Source of the DNA: Persicitalea sp038235275
GTDB taxonomy: Bacteria > Bacteroidota > Bacteroidia > Cytophagales > Spirosomataceae
DNA length: 64,000 nt
Assembly (NCBI GenBank): GCA_038235275.1
Contig: JBBSUC010000016.1
Span: 39,164-103,163 of the forward strand
Direction of reading: 5' to 3'
Shown here: piece after piece, positions 9,257 to 16,757 of the stretch
Layout: each line of letters starts with the position of its first letter
Numbering within the stretch: the first letter of the stretch is position 1
Made by a program: the position numbers and the translations under genes
The notes under the pieces: generated by a model
Told to the model about the DNA's origin: nothing
Databases searched by the model: none
What the model saw: the letters and a program-made list of their open reading frames with translations, nothing else

Positions 9257-9574
9257 GGGAGAAATATTATCCATGATTTAGAAATTTTGCCGTTTTTTCC
9301 TCCCCCATTAATTCTATCAAATACTTGGATAGTACCATTACATGGTATTCTTCTTTTCCTATTTTTCAAAAAAACTTCCTGCTTTTTTCCATTTTTTCGC
9401 TTGTACTCCCAAAAGTCTGCTTTACGGGAGGAAATACCAAACCGACACGAAAACGCTTCTTGGCTACTTTCGGCCCTTTGCCGTAAATCTCCTTGCTTTT
9501 CCATCGTTTCGCAAATCATTGTTTCGACAAATTTGGCCTTCGTAGAATATATATATTTGTATTTTACGAAGATT

Positions 9575-9707
9575 GTTCTACATAATTCAACAAGGATTAG
9601 CGTCATTTTTAGTATACATTAAGTACTGTAAGTCAGTTTTTTATCGAACGGTAAAACTTTTTTTATGCAATTGCGTTACCTTTGCTGACTATTAAATTAT
9701 GTAGAAC
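9575..9707. repeat. 13-bp inverted repeat bracketing the lytic transglycosylase promoter
   Basis: GTTCTACATAATT at 9575-9587 and its exact reverse complement AATTATGTAGAAC at 9695-9707 are 107 bp apart. The TACCTTTG -7 element lies between them, and the gene starts 15 bp after the second arm. Confidence 0.65.
9677..9684 (+). promoter_or_regulatory. -7 element TACCTTTG for the lytic transglycosylase
   Basis: An exact TAnnTTTG match 38 bp before the ATG at 9722. Confidence 0.5.
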
Positions 9708-9721
9708 GAACCTGATTATGC

Positions 9722-10525
9722 ATGATACGATTCCTAATGATTGCCGTGTCGTTGATGTCGCTGGGCGTGTTTACTTTCGATCGCACAGACACTAACACAC
9801 CGGCCACCGAAGTCACTTCGGAGCCAACAGTAACCGCAGTAGAACCCAATTTTGATTTAAGTATTCTCAATGTGCAGTTTTGTGGCGACACCCTGCCCCT
9901 GCATCAGTCCACGGTAGCCAAGCGCTACCAAAACGCCGTCCGCTTTTACGACCACCCATCTTTCGCGCGTTCCCACGCGGGCAGCAAGAAAAAGATGAAG
10001 CAGGTCGAAGCCATCCTGAAAAAGCAAGGCATCCCCTCCGATTTCAAGTACATGCCTTACATCGAAAGCGCGATGAACGGTGAAGCCGTTTCGTCGCGTG
10101 GTGCGGGAGGCTACTGGCAGTTCATGCCCGCCACCGCTGAGGGCCTGGGTCTGGTCGTGAACGACCAAATTGACGAGCGCAAGGATTTGGTGAAATCCAC
10201 CAAAGCCGCCGCCAAGTACCTCAAATGGCTCTACAACGAGCTGGGCGACTGGACGCTGGTGGCAGCCGCCTACAACGCCGGTCCCAACCGCATCATTCGC
10301 CACATGGACAAGCAGGACAAAGACAACTACTTCGCCCTGCGCCTCAATGGCGAGACCACGAAATACGTCTATCGACTGGTAGCCGTGAAGGAGTGGGTCA
10401 ACCAACCCGAGCGCAGCACGACCTGGGCCGAGGAAGGCACCGTAACCAAAGTGATGACCTACATGAAGCGCAAGCGCGAAGCTGCCGAAGTAGCGCAGGC
10501 GTTGCTGCTGGCGAGCGCGAGGTAG
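9722..10525 (+). CDS. lytic murein transglycosylase (SLT domain, MltD-like)
   Basis: A 267-residue envelope protein that cleaves the glycan strands of peptidoglycan. An N-terminal hydrophobic signal (MIRFLMIAVSLMSLGVF) is followed by a spacer and an SLT domain from about residue 95: FKYMPYIESAM carries the catalytic Glu115, followed by GAGGYWQFMPATAEGLGL and VAAAYNAGPNRI, all conserved in the family. No LysM repeats follow, so it is shorter than E. coli MltD. An out-of-frame ATG lies 4 bp upstream; 9722 is the one in frame. It has its own promoter and no operon partner on this strand. Confidence 0.9.
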   Translation: MIRFLMIAVSLMSLGVFTFDRTDTNTPATEVTSEPTVTAVEPNFDLSILNVQFCGDTLPLHQSTVAKRYQNAVRFYDHPSFARSHAGSKKKMKQVEAILKKQGIPSDFKYMPYIESAMNGEAVSSRGAGGYWQFMPATAEGLGLVVNDQIDERKDLVKSTKAAAKYLKWLYNELGDWTLVAAAYNAGPNRIIRHMDKQDKDNYFALRLNGETTKYVYRLVAVKEWVNQPERSTTWAEEGTVTKVMTYMKRKREAAEVAQALLLASAR

Positions 10526-10614
10526 TCTTTAGGCTTTCGGCAGTCGGCTATCAGCTTGTGTTTGTCCCGATTGCGAATTGGGGTCAACGGGACACGGTGA
10601 AAGAAGTCGCCTTC

Positions 10615-11115
10615 TTATTTCTTACGTGGAATGGGTAGGTGCCAATCCAGTTCTTCTACCTCTTTAAGACTATATTTGGATTCTTTGTACAATTTATCCG
10701 AAGCAACGACAATCCAAGGTAGATTCTCAATATTTTCTTTCAGAAAACTAAAAATCACGAGAGAAGTATCCGGTGAACTGATGCGTACTTCCTAATCCCA
10801 TTTACTGGTCCCAAGGAGAGCATTGTAGCTTGTATTAGGCAAAATGTACGGATACGTTTTATCGATTGTCGGAGTCATTGGAAATATCCCATCGGTAGAG
10901 ACTAAATAGTAAAGTGTGTCATTAGACTGGTTGAATAACCACAGCCTTTCATCTCCCGGAGGTTCACAGCCAGCCAGCAACAAACAAACAGCAAGAAAGA
11001 GGGCGACACCCTTTCTTGCTGTTTTTGGGTTATTGACGAGCAGCCGATGAGCTATCTCTCCGTCAAAAGAGAGAGAAGAATCTTGGACGGAGGGAGCTAA
11101 TAAGGAATGCTTCAT
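10615..11115 (-). pseudogene. tandem lipoprotein copy with in-frame TAG (copy B)
   Basis: From an ATG at 11115 the frame encodes a lipoprotein-type N-terminus (ALFLAVCLLLAGCEPPGDERL) and stops at TAG 10792-10794 after TSKWD. In the same frame the sequence then continues as EVRISSPDTSLVIFSFL...KLYKESKYSLKEVEELDWHLPIPRKK to a TAA at 10615. This matches the neighbouring copy A almost end to end (SPDNSLVVFYFL, KLYRESKYHIDEIEALNWHLPIPKE). The copy is therefore full length apart from one nonsense codon, with no frameshift. The start overlaps the stop of copy A by 4 bp (ATGA), so the two were translationally coupled. The 5' coding part also contains a 14-bp hairpin. Function unknown; surface-exposed lipoprotein is inferred. 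Confidence 0.75.
10986..11024. terminator. 14-bp perfect hairpin inside the 5' end of lipoprotein copy B
   Basis: AAACAGCAAGAAAG at 10986-10999 pairs perfectly with CTTTCTTGCTGTTT at 11011-11024 around an 11-nt loop. T-rich sequence follows on the plus strand and TTTGTTTG on the minus strand, so it could terminate either way. On the minus strand it covers codons just before and within the lipoprotein signal. Confidence 0.55.
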
Positions 11116-11519
11116 TCTTTTGGAATTGGTAAATGCCAGTTCAATGCTTCTATCTCATCAATATGGTATTTGGATTCCCGGTAGAGTTTCTTTTCTACAA
11201 TTTCGGACCAAGAATTGTTCTCCATATCTTTTTTTAGAAAATAGAAAACCACCAAGGAATTATCAGGCGACCTCCCTAGAATGCTCGGTGTCCAACTTCC
11301 ACTTCCAGTTTGCTCATTGTATTCTTCATTAGGCAAAATGTAGTCGCTAGACTTGTTAGCTGCGGGTATGGAAGGCAGGACCGTATCATAAGCCAGACAA
11401 AAATACAGGGTGTCCCCGGTTTGGTTATGGAGCCAGAGTCTGTCGTCGCTGGGGGGATCGCAACTGAAAATGCAAAAAGCAGCAAAAAGAAGTATTATTT
11501 CCTTTCCTACCGCTATCAA
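11112..11519 (-). CDS. small lipoprotein of unknown function (copy A)
   Basis: A 135-residue protein. I propose a TTG start at 11519, one base after the TAG stop of the upstream metalloprotease, giving MIAVGKEIILLFAAFCIFSC, a plausible lipoprotein signal with cysteine at residue 20. The frame is open back to 11693, but those residues overlap the metalloprotease C-terminus in another frame. The mature part has paired LWLHNQTGDTLYFCL and LNWHLPIPKE segments shared with copy B downstream. I recognise no family. Its place behind a secreted-type metalloprotease suggests a partner or immunity-like role, but that is only inference. Confidence 0.6.
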   Translation of the reverse strand: MIAVGKEIILLFAAFCIFSCDPPSDDRLWLHNQTGDTLYFCLAYDTVLPSIPAANKSSDYILPNEEYNEQTGSGSWTPSILGRSPDNSLVVFYFLKKDMENNSWSEIVEKKLYRESKYHIDEIEALNWHLPIPKE

Positions 11520-11520
11520 T

Positions 11521-12510
11521 CTACGGGCAGGTAGATGAAGTGTTAAACCCTGGGCACTTGAGCGGAAACCGCGCCTGATTCCACATCGCATTTGGATCAT
11601 TGAAAAGCAGGTCGAAATAAGATCTGTTATTCGCATCAGTCTCAGTATAAAAGCACTCATGGTTCTAACTGTTAGCAAAAATATAACTACCAACTGTTGC
11701 TCTGACTGCGCTCAAAGCGCTAGTTGGAGCCTTAAAAGTGTAAAAGCAGAGAAGCCCATAATCTTCCGCCTGTAGAATATGGCCAAATTCATGCTTTATC
11801 AAATCTGAGTCACTTCCTTGTCCGGCTTGCAAAAAGATTTTGCCATTTGCCCGAGTTGATCCAGGCAATGTAAATGAGCCGTAATTCATGTACGAAGCAG
11901 TATAGAGTGGCACGCCTTTGTAATTACCGACGAGCGTCATGCCAGGCACCTTATAATCCTGAGCATTAATGAACATTGCATTATACACTTTATCCAGAAG
12001 GTCGGTAGCATTGGGATTTGCCTGAGCCACACCTTTCCCAACGTTAAAGTTATACATAATATCGTACACCACCGAGGCGTAGCCCGTCGTGTAAGTCATC
12101 TGCACCCAGGTGTAGGCATCACTCGCCCCGATGCTCTTGGTATGTAGGGCGCCAATGGCGGCGATCTGGTAGGTGTAGAGCGCGTAGCCGATGGCGATGT
12201 CCTCGCTGAAACCCTCCGCACCCAGGTAGTTGCCTAGTGTCTGCTCGTCGTTCCAGAGACTATAACAGATATCATCTGGGTCAGATTGCTGTTCGATCCA
12301 TTTTTTCTATGCCCAAGTCAGGTTGTCCTCCCATTGCGTTCGGGAGACGCCGTTTCCCATGCGTCGGGCGTTTCGGTTGGTGTCGAGTGCGCTTACATTC
12401 TTGTCGCCGGTCGGTTTGGTGGTCACTTGAGTCTCGTTGCGGCAGCTCGCCACAAAGAACAGAAACAACACAGAGCAAACCAAGGCGGGTGAAATTTTGA
12501 ATCCTTTCAT
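11521..12510 (-). pseudogene. zinc metalloprotease-like lipoprotein interrupted by two in-frame TAG codons
   Basis: From ATG 12510 the frame encodes a lipoprotein signal (LVCSVLFLFFVASC) and runs to TAG 12307-12309 after NLTWA. It continues in the same frame (KKWIEQQSDPDDICYSL) through the zinc motif in IKHEFGHILQAEDYG (HExxH) to TAG 11665-11667 after IFANS, then again in frame (NHECFYTETDANNRSYFDLL...) to a final TAG at 11521-11523. Without the two internal stops it is a 329-residue protein with no frameshift; the TETDANNRS segment with the HExxH motif looks like a zincin active-site region. It heads an operon with lipoprotein copies A and B. Either it is decaying or the ambers are read through. 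Confidence 0.75.
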
Positions 12511-12550
12511 GATTTTAAAAAGTTTGATGGTGAAACATTGAACATTTGCC

Positions 12551-12588
12551 AAGCCCCGCGTCCGGTCGCCAAAACTGCCGCGGGGCTT
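12551..12588. terminator. GC-rich hairpin AAGCCCCGCG / CGCGGGGCTT
   Basis: A 10-bp perfect stem (12551-12560 with 12579-12588) followed by TTATTCTT on the plus strand. It lies about 40 bp upstream of the metalloprotease start, and no plus-strand gene ends immediately before it. Confidence 0.45.
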
Positions 12589-12761
12589 TATTCTTAAACG
12601 AGCGTATTGAGATGGGATGTTACTTGGAAAGATTCCTGTGGCGAATAGCGATATTCTCAAAGTGAATAATCCAACCTTTCTTGCTTCGTCCGACCTCAGC
12701 ACAGAGAAACTTCGTGCCCCCCAATTTAGCCAATCGACTTTAAAACCAGCGTAGCGAATCG

Positions 12762-12769
12762 TACCTTTG
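12762..12769 (+). promoter_or_regulatory. -7 element TACCTTTG for the cyclophilin gene
   Basis: An exact TAnnTTTG match 37 bp before the ATG at 12807. Confidence 0.5.
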
Positions 12770-12806
12770 CGGCTTAATTTATGTTTTAACTGAAAAAAAA
12801 ATAGCT

Positions 12807-13253
12807 ATGACTAAGGCAGAAATGGTGACCGATAAAGGGACAATGCAAATCGAGTTTTACGACGATGACGCCCCGAAGACGGTCGAGAACTTTGTAAATT
12901 TATCCAAAAAAGGCTTCTACGACGGCCTGACCTTCCACCGCGTCATCCCCAATTTCATGATTCAGGGCGGTGATCCGCAAGGCACGGGCGGGGGCGGCCC
13001 CGGCTACAAGATCGACTGCGAGCTAACGGGCGAAAAGCAGTACCACGACCGAGGCGTGCTGTCGATGGCCCACGCGGGCCGCAACACTGGCGGCTCGCAG
13101 TTTTTTATCTGCCACAGCCGCGACAACACCGCTCACCTCGACCGCAACCACACCTGTTTCGGTAAAGTCGTGGAGGGTTTGGAGGTCATCGACGCCATCC
13201 GGCAGGGCGACAAGATTCAGAAGATCACGATCCAGGAGGGGGCGATGGCGTAG
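12807..13253 (+). CDS. peptidyl-prolyl cis-trans isomerase, cyclophilin type
   Basis: A 148-residue single-domain cyclophilin that catalyses proline isomerisation during protein folding. The active-site segment FHRVIPNFMIQGGDPQGTG (catalytic Arg and the FMIQGGD strand) and SQFFICHS are intact, as is the C-terminal GKVVEGLEVIDAI. No signal peptide is present, so it is cytoplasmic. It is monocistronic, with its own -7 element and a strong 17-bp hairpin terminator shared with the convergent permease gene. Confidence 0.93.
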   Translation: MTKAEMVTDKGTMQIEFYDDDAPKTVENFVNLSKKGFYDGLTFHRVIPNFMIQGGDPQGTGGGGPGYKIDCELTGEKQYHDRGVLSMAHAGRNTGGSQFFICHSRDNTAHLDRNHTCFGKVVEGLEVIDAIRQGDKIQKITIQEGAMA

Positions 13254-13276
13254 GGATTCGCCCACATTTTTGTATC

Positions 13277-13314
13277 AGTCAGGCCGCCCGAAACCAGTTT
13301 CGGGCGGCCTGACT
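13277..13314. terminator. 17-bp perfect hairpin between convergent genes
   Basis: AGTCAGGCCGCCCGAAA (13277-13293) and its exact reverse complement (13298-13314) enclose a 4-nt loop; TCGTTTT follows on the plus strand. It serves the cyclophilin gene and perhaps the convergent permease gene. Confidence 0.75.
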
Positions 13315-13346
13315 CGTTTTGCTGCTGGCGGCTATTTTTGCCTGAC

Positions 13347-15725
13347 TCACTCACTCCGCAACGACTTTACCGGGTTCACACTCGCCGCCTTCACCGCCTG
13401 ATAACTCATCGTCAGAAAAGCGACCAACCCCGCCAAGCCGCCTGCCAACAGAAAGGCCCAAACGGGTACGTCGATGCGGTAAGCAAAATCCTGTAACCAG
13501 GTATCCATGCCGTACCAGGCAATGGGCGCGGCGACCACCAAGGCAAAACCCACCAGTTTCATGAAATCTTTGGAAAGCAGCGTCACAATGCTGGTCACGC
13601 TGGCCCCCATGACTTTTCGGATGCCGATTTCCTTCGTCCTTTGCTCGGCGGTGAAGGCGACCAGGCCCAGCAAGCCCAAGCAGGAAATAAAAATAGACAA
13701 TCCCGCAAATAAACTGAACACCCGCGAAGTCTGGACTTCCTTGTGGTAAGTTTTGTCGAAGGCTTCGTCCAAAAATTCGTACTCGAAGGGGTAGCCGGGA
13801 AACTGCTTTTCCCAGGCGGCTTTCAGCAGCGGCACCGTGGTGGCCAGTTCTGTGCCTTGCAGTTTGAGCGCCAGCGGACCCCAGATGGCGTTGCCGATGA
13901 GCATCATCGGCATAATCTTGCTTTTCAAATCCATTTGGTTGAAATCCTTCACGACGCCGATAATCTGCCCGTTGACGGGTATTTCGACGTAGCCGCCCTC
14001 GGCATTGTATTGGTAGGTAACGTAACCGATGGTTTTGCCCAGCTTCCAACCGTACTTTTTCATGGCCTCTTGATTGACCACGAAATTACTGCGGTCGCCA
14101 GTGTTATCTTTTTGAAAAAACCTTCCTTCGGCCAGCTTCACCCCGAAAACCGCCGGAAACTGGCTGTCCACAAATAATTGACCGATCGTCACGTCGTCCT
14201 GTGGACCCGTGACTGACTGCGGCGATAACTTATTAATGCCCAGCCCCATGCCGGGCAGCATCGACACCTGCGTCAGGGCTTTCACACTGGCCAACTGCTG
14301 TATTTCATTCCGAAAAGCCGACATTTGACTTTCCGAAGCTTGGGACGGCGGATTCAGCGACAGCACCTGATCGCGTTGGTAGCCCAAATCCTTATGTTGC
14401 AAATACCGAAGCTGGTCCATGACTACGATCGTGGCCACCAGCATGACGATAGAAATCACGAACTGCACCACCACCAGACCACGCCGCACGTAGGCCCGCC
14501 CGCTGTTGGGCAGCAGGTAGTTTTTTAGCACTTTCACGGGATTGAAATTTGAGAGTACAAAGGCAGGATACAAACCCGTAAGTAGACTGGTCAACAGTAT
14601 GAATCCGACTAGCAGAAGCAATCTGGAAGAGGTAAGCAAGGGAGCAAGCGTCAATTTTTTATCCGCAAAATCATTGAAGAACGGTAAAGCCATTTGCGCC
14701 AGCAACAGGGCAAAAGCCGTAGCAATAAGTGTAAAAAGGAACGACTCGCCCATAAACTGCTTGATGAGTTGCGAACGCCTGGCCCCCATCGCCTTGCGGA
14801 CGCCCACTTCCCGCGCCCGCAATGTGGACCGCGCCGAAGAGAGATTAAGGTAATTAAAGCACGCCAGCAGCAGAATGCATAAGGCAACCGATGCAAAAAT
14901 GCGCACGAACTCGATAGCGTTGGTCGCCCGCACCCGGTCGTCCATGCGGTGACGGAGGTAAATGTCGCGCAACGGAATCACGTCCAGCGACCAGGCAGCG
15001 GCGTTAGGGTCTTTAGCTTGCTTGGCAATGGCAGGCAGTCGGCTTTTTATTTTTTCAAAAGAAGCTCCCGGACTCAGCAGGAAATAGGTCATTCCCGCAA
15101 AATCCCAGTATGAACCGTTGCCTTGGTTCAGTAAAGCTTTGGCATTCAAGCTGGACGCCAAAAAGTCGATGGGCAGGTGCGTGTTTTCGGGCGTGTCCCG
15201 CATGACGCCCGCTACGGTGAACGTGACCTTTCCCTGTAACTGCACGTCGAGCGTTTGGCCCACGGGTGGCGTGTTGGCGAAGTACTTGGTCGCCATGCCC
15301 TGTGAAATCACGACTTGGTTTGGTAAATCCAGTGCCTCCCGCAAACTGCCCTCGACCATCGGGAAATCGAAGATTTTGGTGAGGTTAGAATCGGCCAGGC
15401 AAAAGCGGCCTTCGTAGGTCGCCAAATCGCGCCGAGACACCAGCGCCCGACGCGGCGAAACCTGCGTGACGGCCTCGACTCCTGTTTGTTTTTTCAATAA
15501 ATCACCAAACGACGAGCCACTCGACGACGAATCCAGAAATTGCTGCAGCAATCCGATGCGGTCAGCCTTGGGTTGGTTCTGGTCAAAACTAAGATCGTCC
15601 AGCACGTAAAGCGTGATGACCAAACAAGTCGCCAGCCCAACCGAAAGCCCGGCGATGTTGATGAGAGAATACGTCCGTTGCTTAATCAGGTTGCGGAGGG
15701 CGATTCTGAAATAGTTTTTGAGCAT
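13347..15725 (-). CDS. MacB/FtsX-family ABC transporter permease (second orphan copy)
   Basis: A 792-residue paralogue of the permease at 4263-6689 with the same order: TM1 (TYSLINIAGLSVGLATCLV), MacB_PCD, FtsX core (RAREVGVRKAMGARRS), second periplasmic domain, second FtsX core (RTKEIGIRKVMGAS) and C-terminal NPVKSLRSE. No ATPase partner is nearby. The ATG at 15725 (MLKNYFRIALRN) is preferred to the ATG at 15752 by homology with the first copy. The upstream palindrome and GGCATGGG element repeat the arrangement seen at the first copy, so the two genes are probably co-regulated. Such permeases are usually assumed to move lipids, peptides or lipoproteins outward, but the cargo cannot be inferred here. 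Confidence 0.9.
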   Translation of the reverse strand: MLKNYFRIALRNLIKQRTYSLINIAGLSVGLATCLVITLYVLDDLSFDQNQPKADRIGLLQQFLDSSSSGSSFGDLLKKQTGVEAVTQVSPRRALVSRRDLATYEGRFCLADSNLTKIFDFPMVEGSLREALDLPNQVVISQGMATKYFANTPPVGQTLDVQLQGKVTFTVAGVMRDTPENTHLPIDFLASSLNAKALLNQGNGSYWDFAGMTYFLLSPGASFEKIKSRLPAIAKQAKDPNAAAWSLDVIPLRDIYLRHRMDDRVRATNAIEFVRIFASVALCILLLACFNYLNLSSARSTLRAREVGVRKAMGARRSQLIKQFMGESFLFTLIATAFALLLAQMALPFFNDFADKKLTLAPLLTSSRLLLLVGFILLTSLLTGLYPAFVLSNFNPVKVLKNYLLPNSGRAYVRRGLVVVQFVISIVMLVATIVVMDQLRYLQHKDLGYQRDQVLSLNPPSQASESQMSAFRNEIQQLASVKALTQVSMLPGMGLGINKLSPQSVTGPQDDVTIGQLFVDSQFPAVFGVKLAEGRFFQKDNTGDRSNFVVNQEAMKKYGWKLGKTIGYVTYQYNAEGGYVEIPVNGQIIGVVKDFNQMDLKSKIMPMMLIGNAIWGPLALKLQGTELATTVPLLKAAWEKQFPGYPFEYEFLDEAFDKTYHKEVQTSRVFSLFAGLSIFISCLGLLGLVAFTAEQRTKEIGIRKVMGASVTSIVTLLSKDFMKLVGFALVVAAPIAWYGMDTWLQDFAYRIDVPVWAFLLAGGLAGLVAFLTMSYQAVKAASVNPVKSLRSE

Positions 15726-15734
15726 AATCATTTC

Positions 15735-15762
15735 CTGTGGGGGCGAACCCATGTATTCGCCC
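15735..15762 (-). repeat. dispersed repeat, GGGCGAATACATGGGTTCGC type
   Basis: On the minus strand a hairpin GGGCGAA...TTCGCCC with a TACATGGG loop precedes the permease start. It is related to the repeats at 6697-6744 and 33896-33938. Confidence 0.6.
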
Positions 15763-15770
15763 AGCCTGTT

Positions 15771-15790
15771 CCAAAAATCCCATGCCTAAA
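15771..15790 (-). promoter_or_regulatory. GGCATGGG element upstream of the second permease gene
   Basis: The minus strand reads TAGGCATGGGATTTTTGG. The GGCATGGG core matches the first permease gene; the expected sigma-54 -12 GC is absent. The palindrome centre is 75 bp upstream, as in the first copy. Confidence 0.35.
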
Positions 15791-15840
15791 AATCAACTAT
15801 TTGAAAATCAAGTTTTTAACAAAACCTAAAAATAAAAAAA

Positions 15841-15876
15841 TGTCCGATTCCGAACACTTATGGTTCAAAATCGGAC
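15841..15876. promoter_or_regulatory. palindrome shared with the first permease gene
   Basis: The arms are TGTCCG-N4-CGAAC and GTTCA-N4-CGGAC around a 7-bp centre. It is imperfect in the right arm but clearly related to 6833-6870. It lies between the 3' end of the DUF4136 gene and the permease promoter. Confidence 0.65.
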
Positions 15877-15902
15877 GTTTAATATTACTTCATCTTGCCG
15901 GA

Positions 15903-16481
15903 TTACCGCTTTCCTATCTCGTTAGAGTAGGTGTCGCCGGTGGCCTGAGGGAAGCTGCGGAGAATGTCCCCGATGATGTCCTGCATCATGGTCGAGCGGT
16001 CTTCGCGCTTGTTGGGCGCTTTCAGTTTACCGGAGGCCCAGCCCTGCCAGACCATTTTATTGACGCTATTTTGATAAATGTTCACGATAAAGCGGCCTTC
16101 CTCGTAGCTGTACGTCGAGTAATTGTTATTCTGCGGGCCGTAGTACCACCAGTAAGGCGACATGGTATTGTTGGAGCGAACTTGTTGGCGGTCTTTCACG
16201 TCGGTCAGGTAACGCACTACCAATTCGGGATTGCTCTCGTCGAGGCGATAACCTTTAGACTCCATTGCCTGCGTCACGGCGTCGGAAATACGGCGGCGAT
16301 TTAGGTCGCTGCCCAGCAGCGGATCGTCCGTAATACTTTTCTCCGCTTCCACCCGGAAGGTCTTGAACTGCTTCAAATTGACGCTACGGTCGTAGTCGTT
16401 CTGTACCTGAAACGCGGGCGAACAGGCGACGAACCAACCCCCAAGCAGCATCAGCAAGGTGACTTTCATTATATTTTTCAT
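15903..16481 (-). CDS. DUF4136 lipoprotein
   Basis: A 192-residue lipoprotein: the signal MKNIMKVTLLMLLGGWFVAC ends in a cysteine lipobox at residue 20. The mature protein begins FQVQNDYDRSVNLKQFKTF and later has YYGPQNNNYSTYSYEEGRFIVNIY and MVWQGWASG, the pattern of the DUF4136 family. The function of these envelope lipoproteins is not known. The start at 16481 is chosen so that the signal peptide begins the protein; the frame is open up to 16595. It stands alone, about 180 bp upstream of the permease gene on the same strand. Confidence 0.85.
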   Translation of the reverse strand: MKNIMKVTLLMLLGGWFVACSPAFQVQNDYDRSVNLKQFKTFRVEAEKSITDDPLLGSDLNRRRISDAVTQAMESKGYRLDESNPELVVRYLTDVKDRQQVRSNNTMSPYWWYYGPQNNNYSTYSYEEGRFIVNIYQNSVNKMVWQGWASGKLKAPNKREDRSTMMQDIIGDILRSFPQATGDTYSNEIGKR

Positions 16482-16757
16482 GATTGTTTTTATTTGATTG
16501 TTAGATTGAAAACTGTACTTGGTAAAAGGTAAAGAATTGTTCCATGAAAGCTTTTGCTTGTCTATTATAGTGATACAGGTTAGAAACGAGAACATTTGGC
16601 ACTTAGTGTGCGAAGGAAACTGAAATTTTGGCAGATAATGATGCTGTCAAACGGTGAGATTCAAACCCAAAACGCTTTTTCCATTAACTTGCAGACTTTT
16701 AAAAAAATGGCAGTGGCAACTCCCAACTGTCCACCTTCCACCGTCAACTGTCAACTT

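Larger units (their letters stand above)
9257..9721. other. AT-rich intergenic region, 465 bp
   Basis: No convincing gene. Open frames on both strands (9244-9606 minus, 9287-9622 plus) are low-complexity and resemble no known protein. The region holds a TTCGTA...TACGAA pair (9539-9544 and 9565-9570), a 13-bp inverted repeat at 9575-9587 and 9695-9707, and the lytic transglycosylase promoter. Confidence 0.6.

Noticed and set aside
9244..9622. Overlapping open frames on both strands in the 465-bp gap before the lytic transglycosylase gene
   Set aside because: Low-complexity Phe/Ser- or Lys-rich products with no family resemblance, on opposite strands of the same AT-rich DNA.
10615..12510. Genome-wide reassignment of TAG as an explanation for the in-frame ambers
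   Set aside because: TAG is a plain terminator for several intact genes in the window, so only a local or partial suppression could apply.
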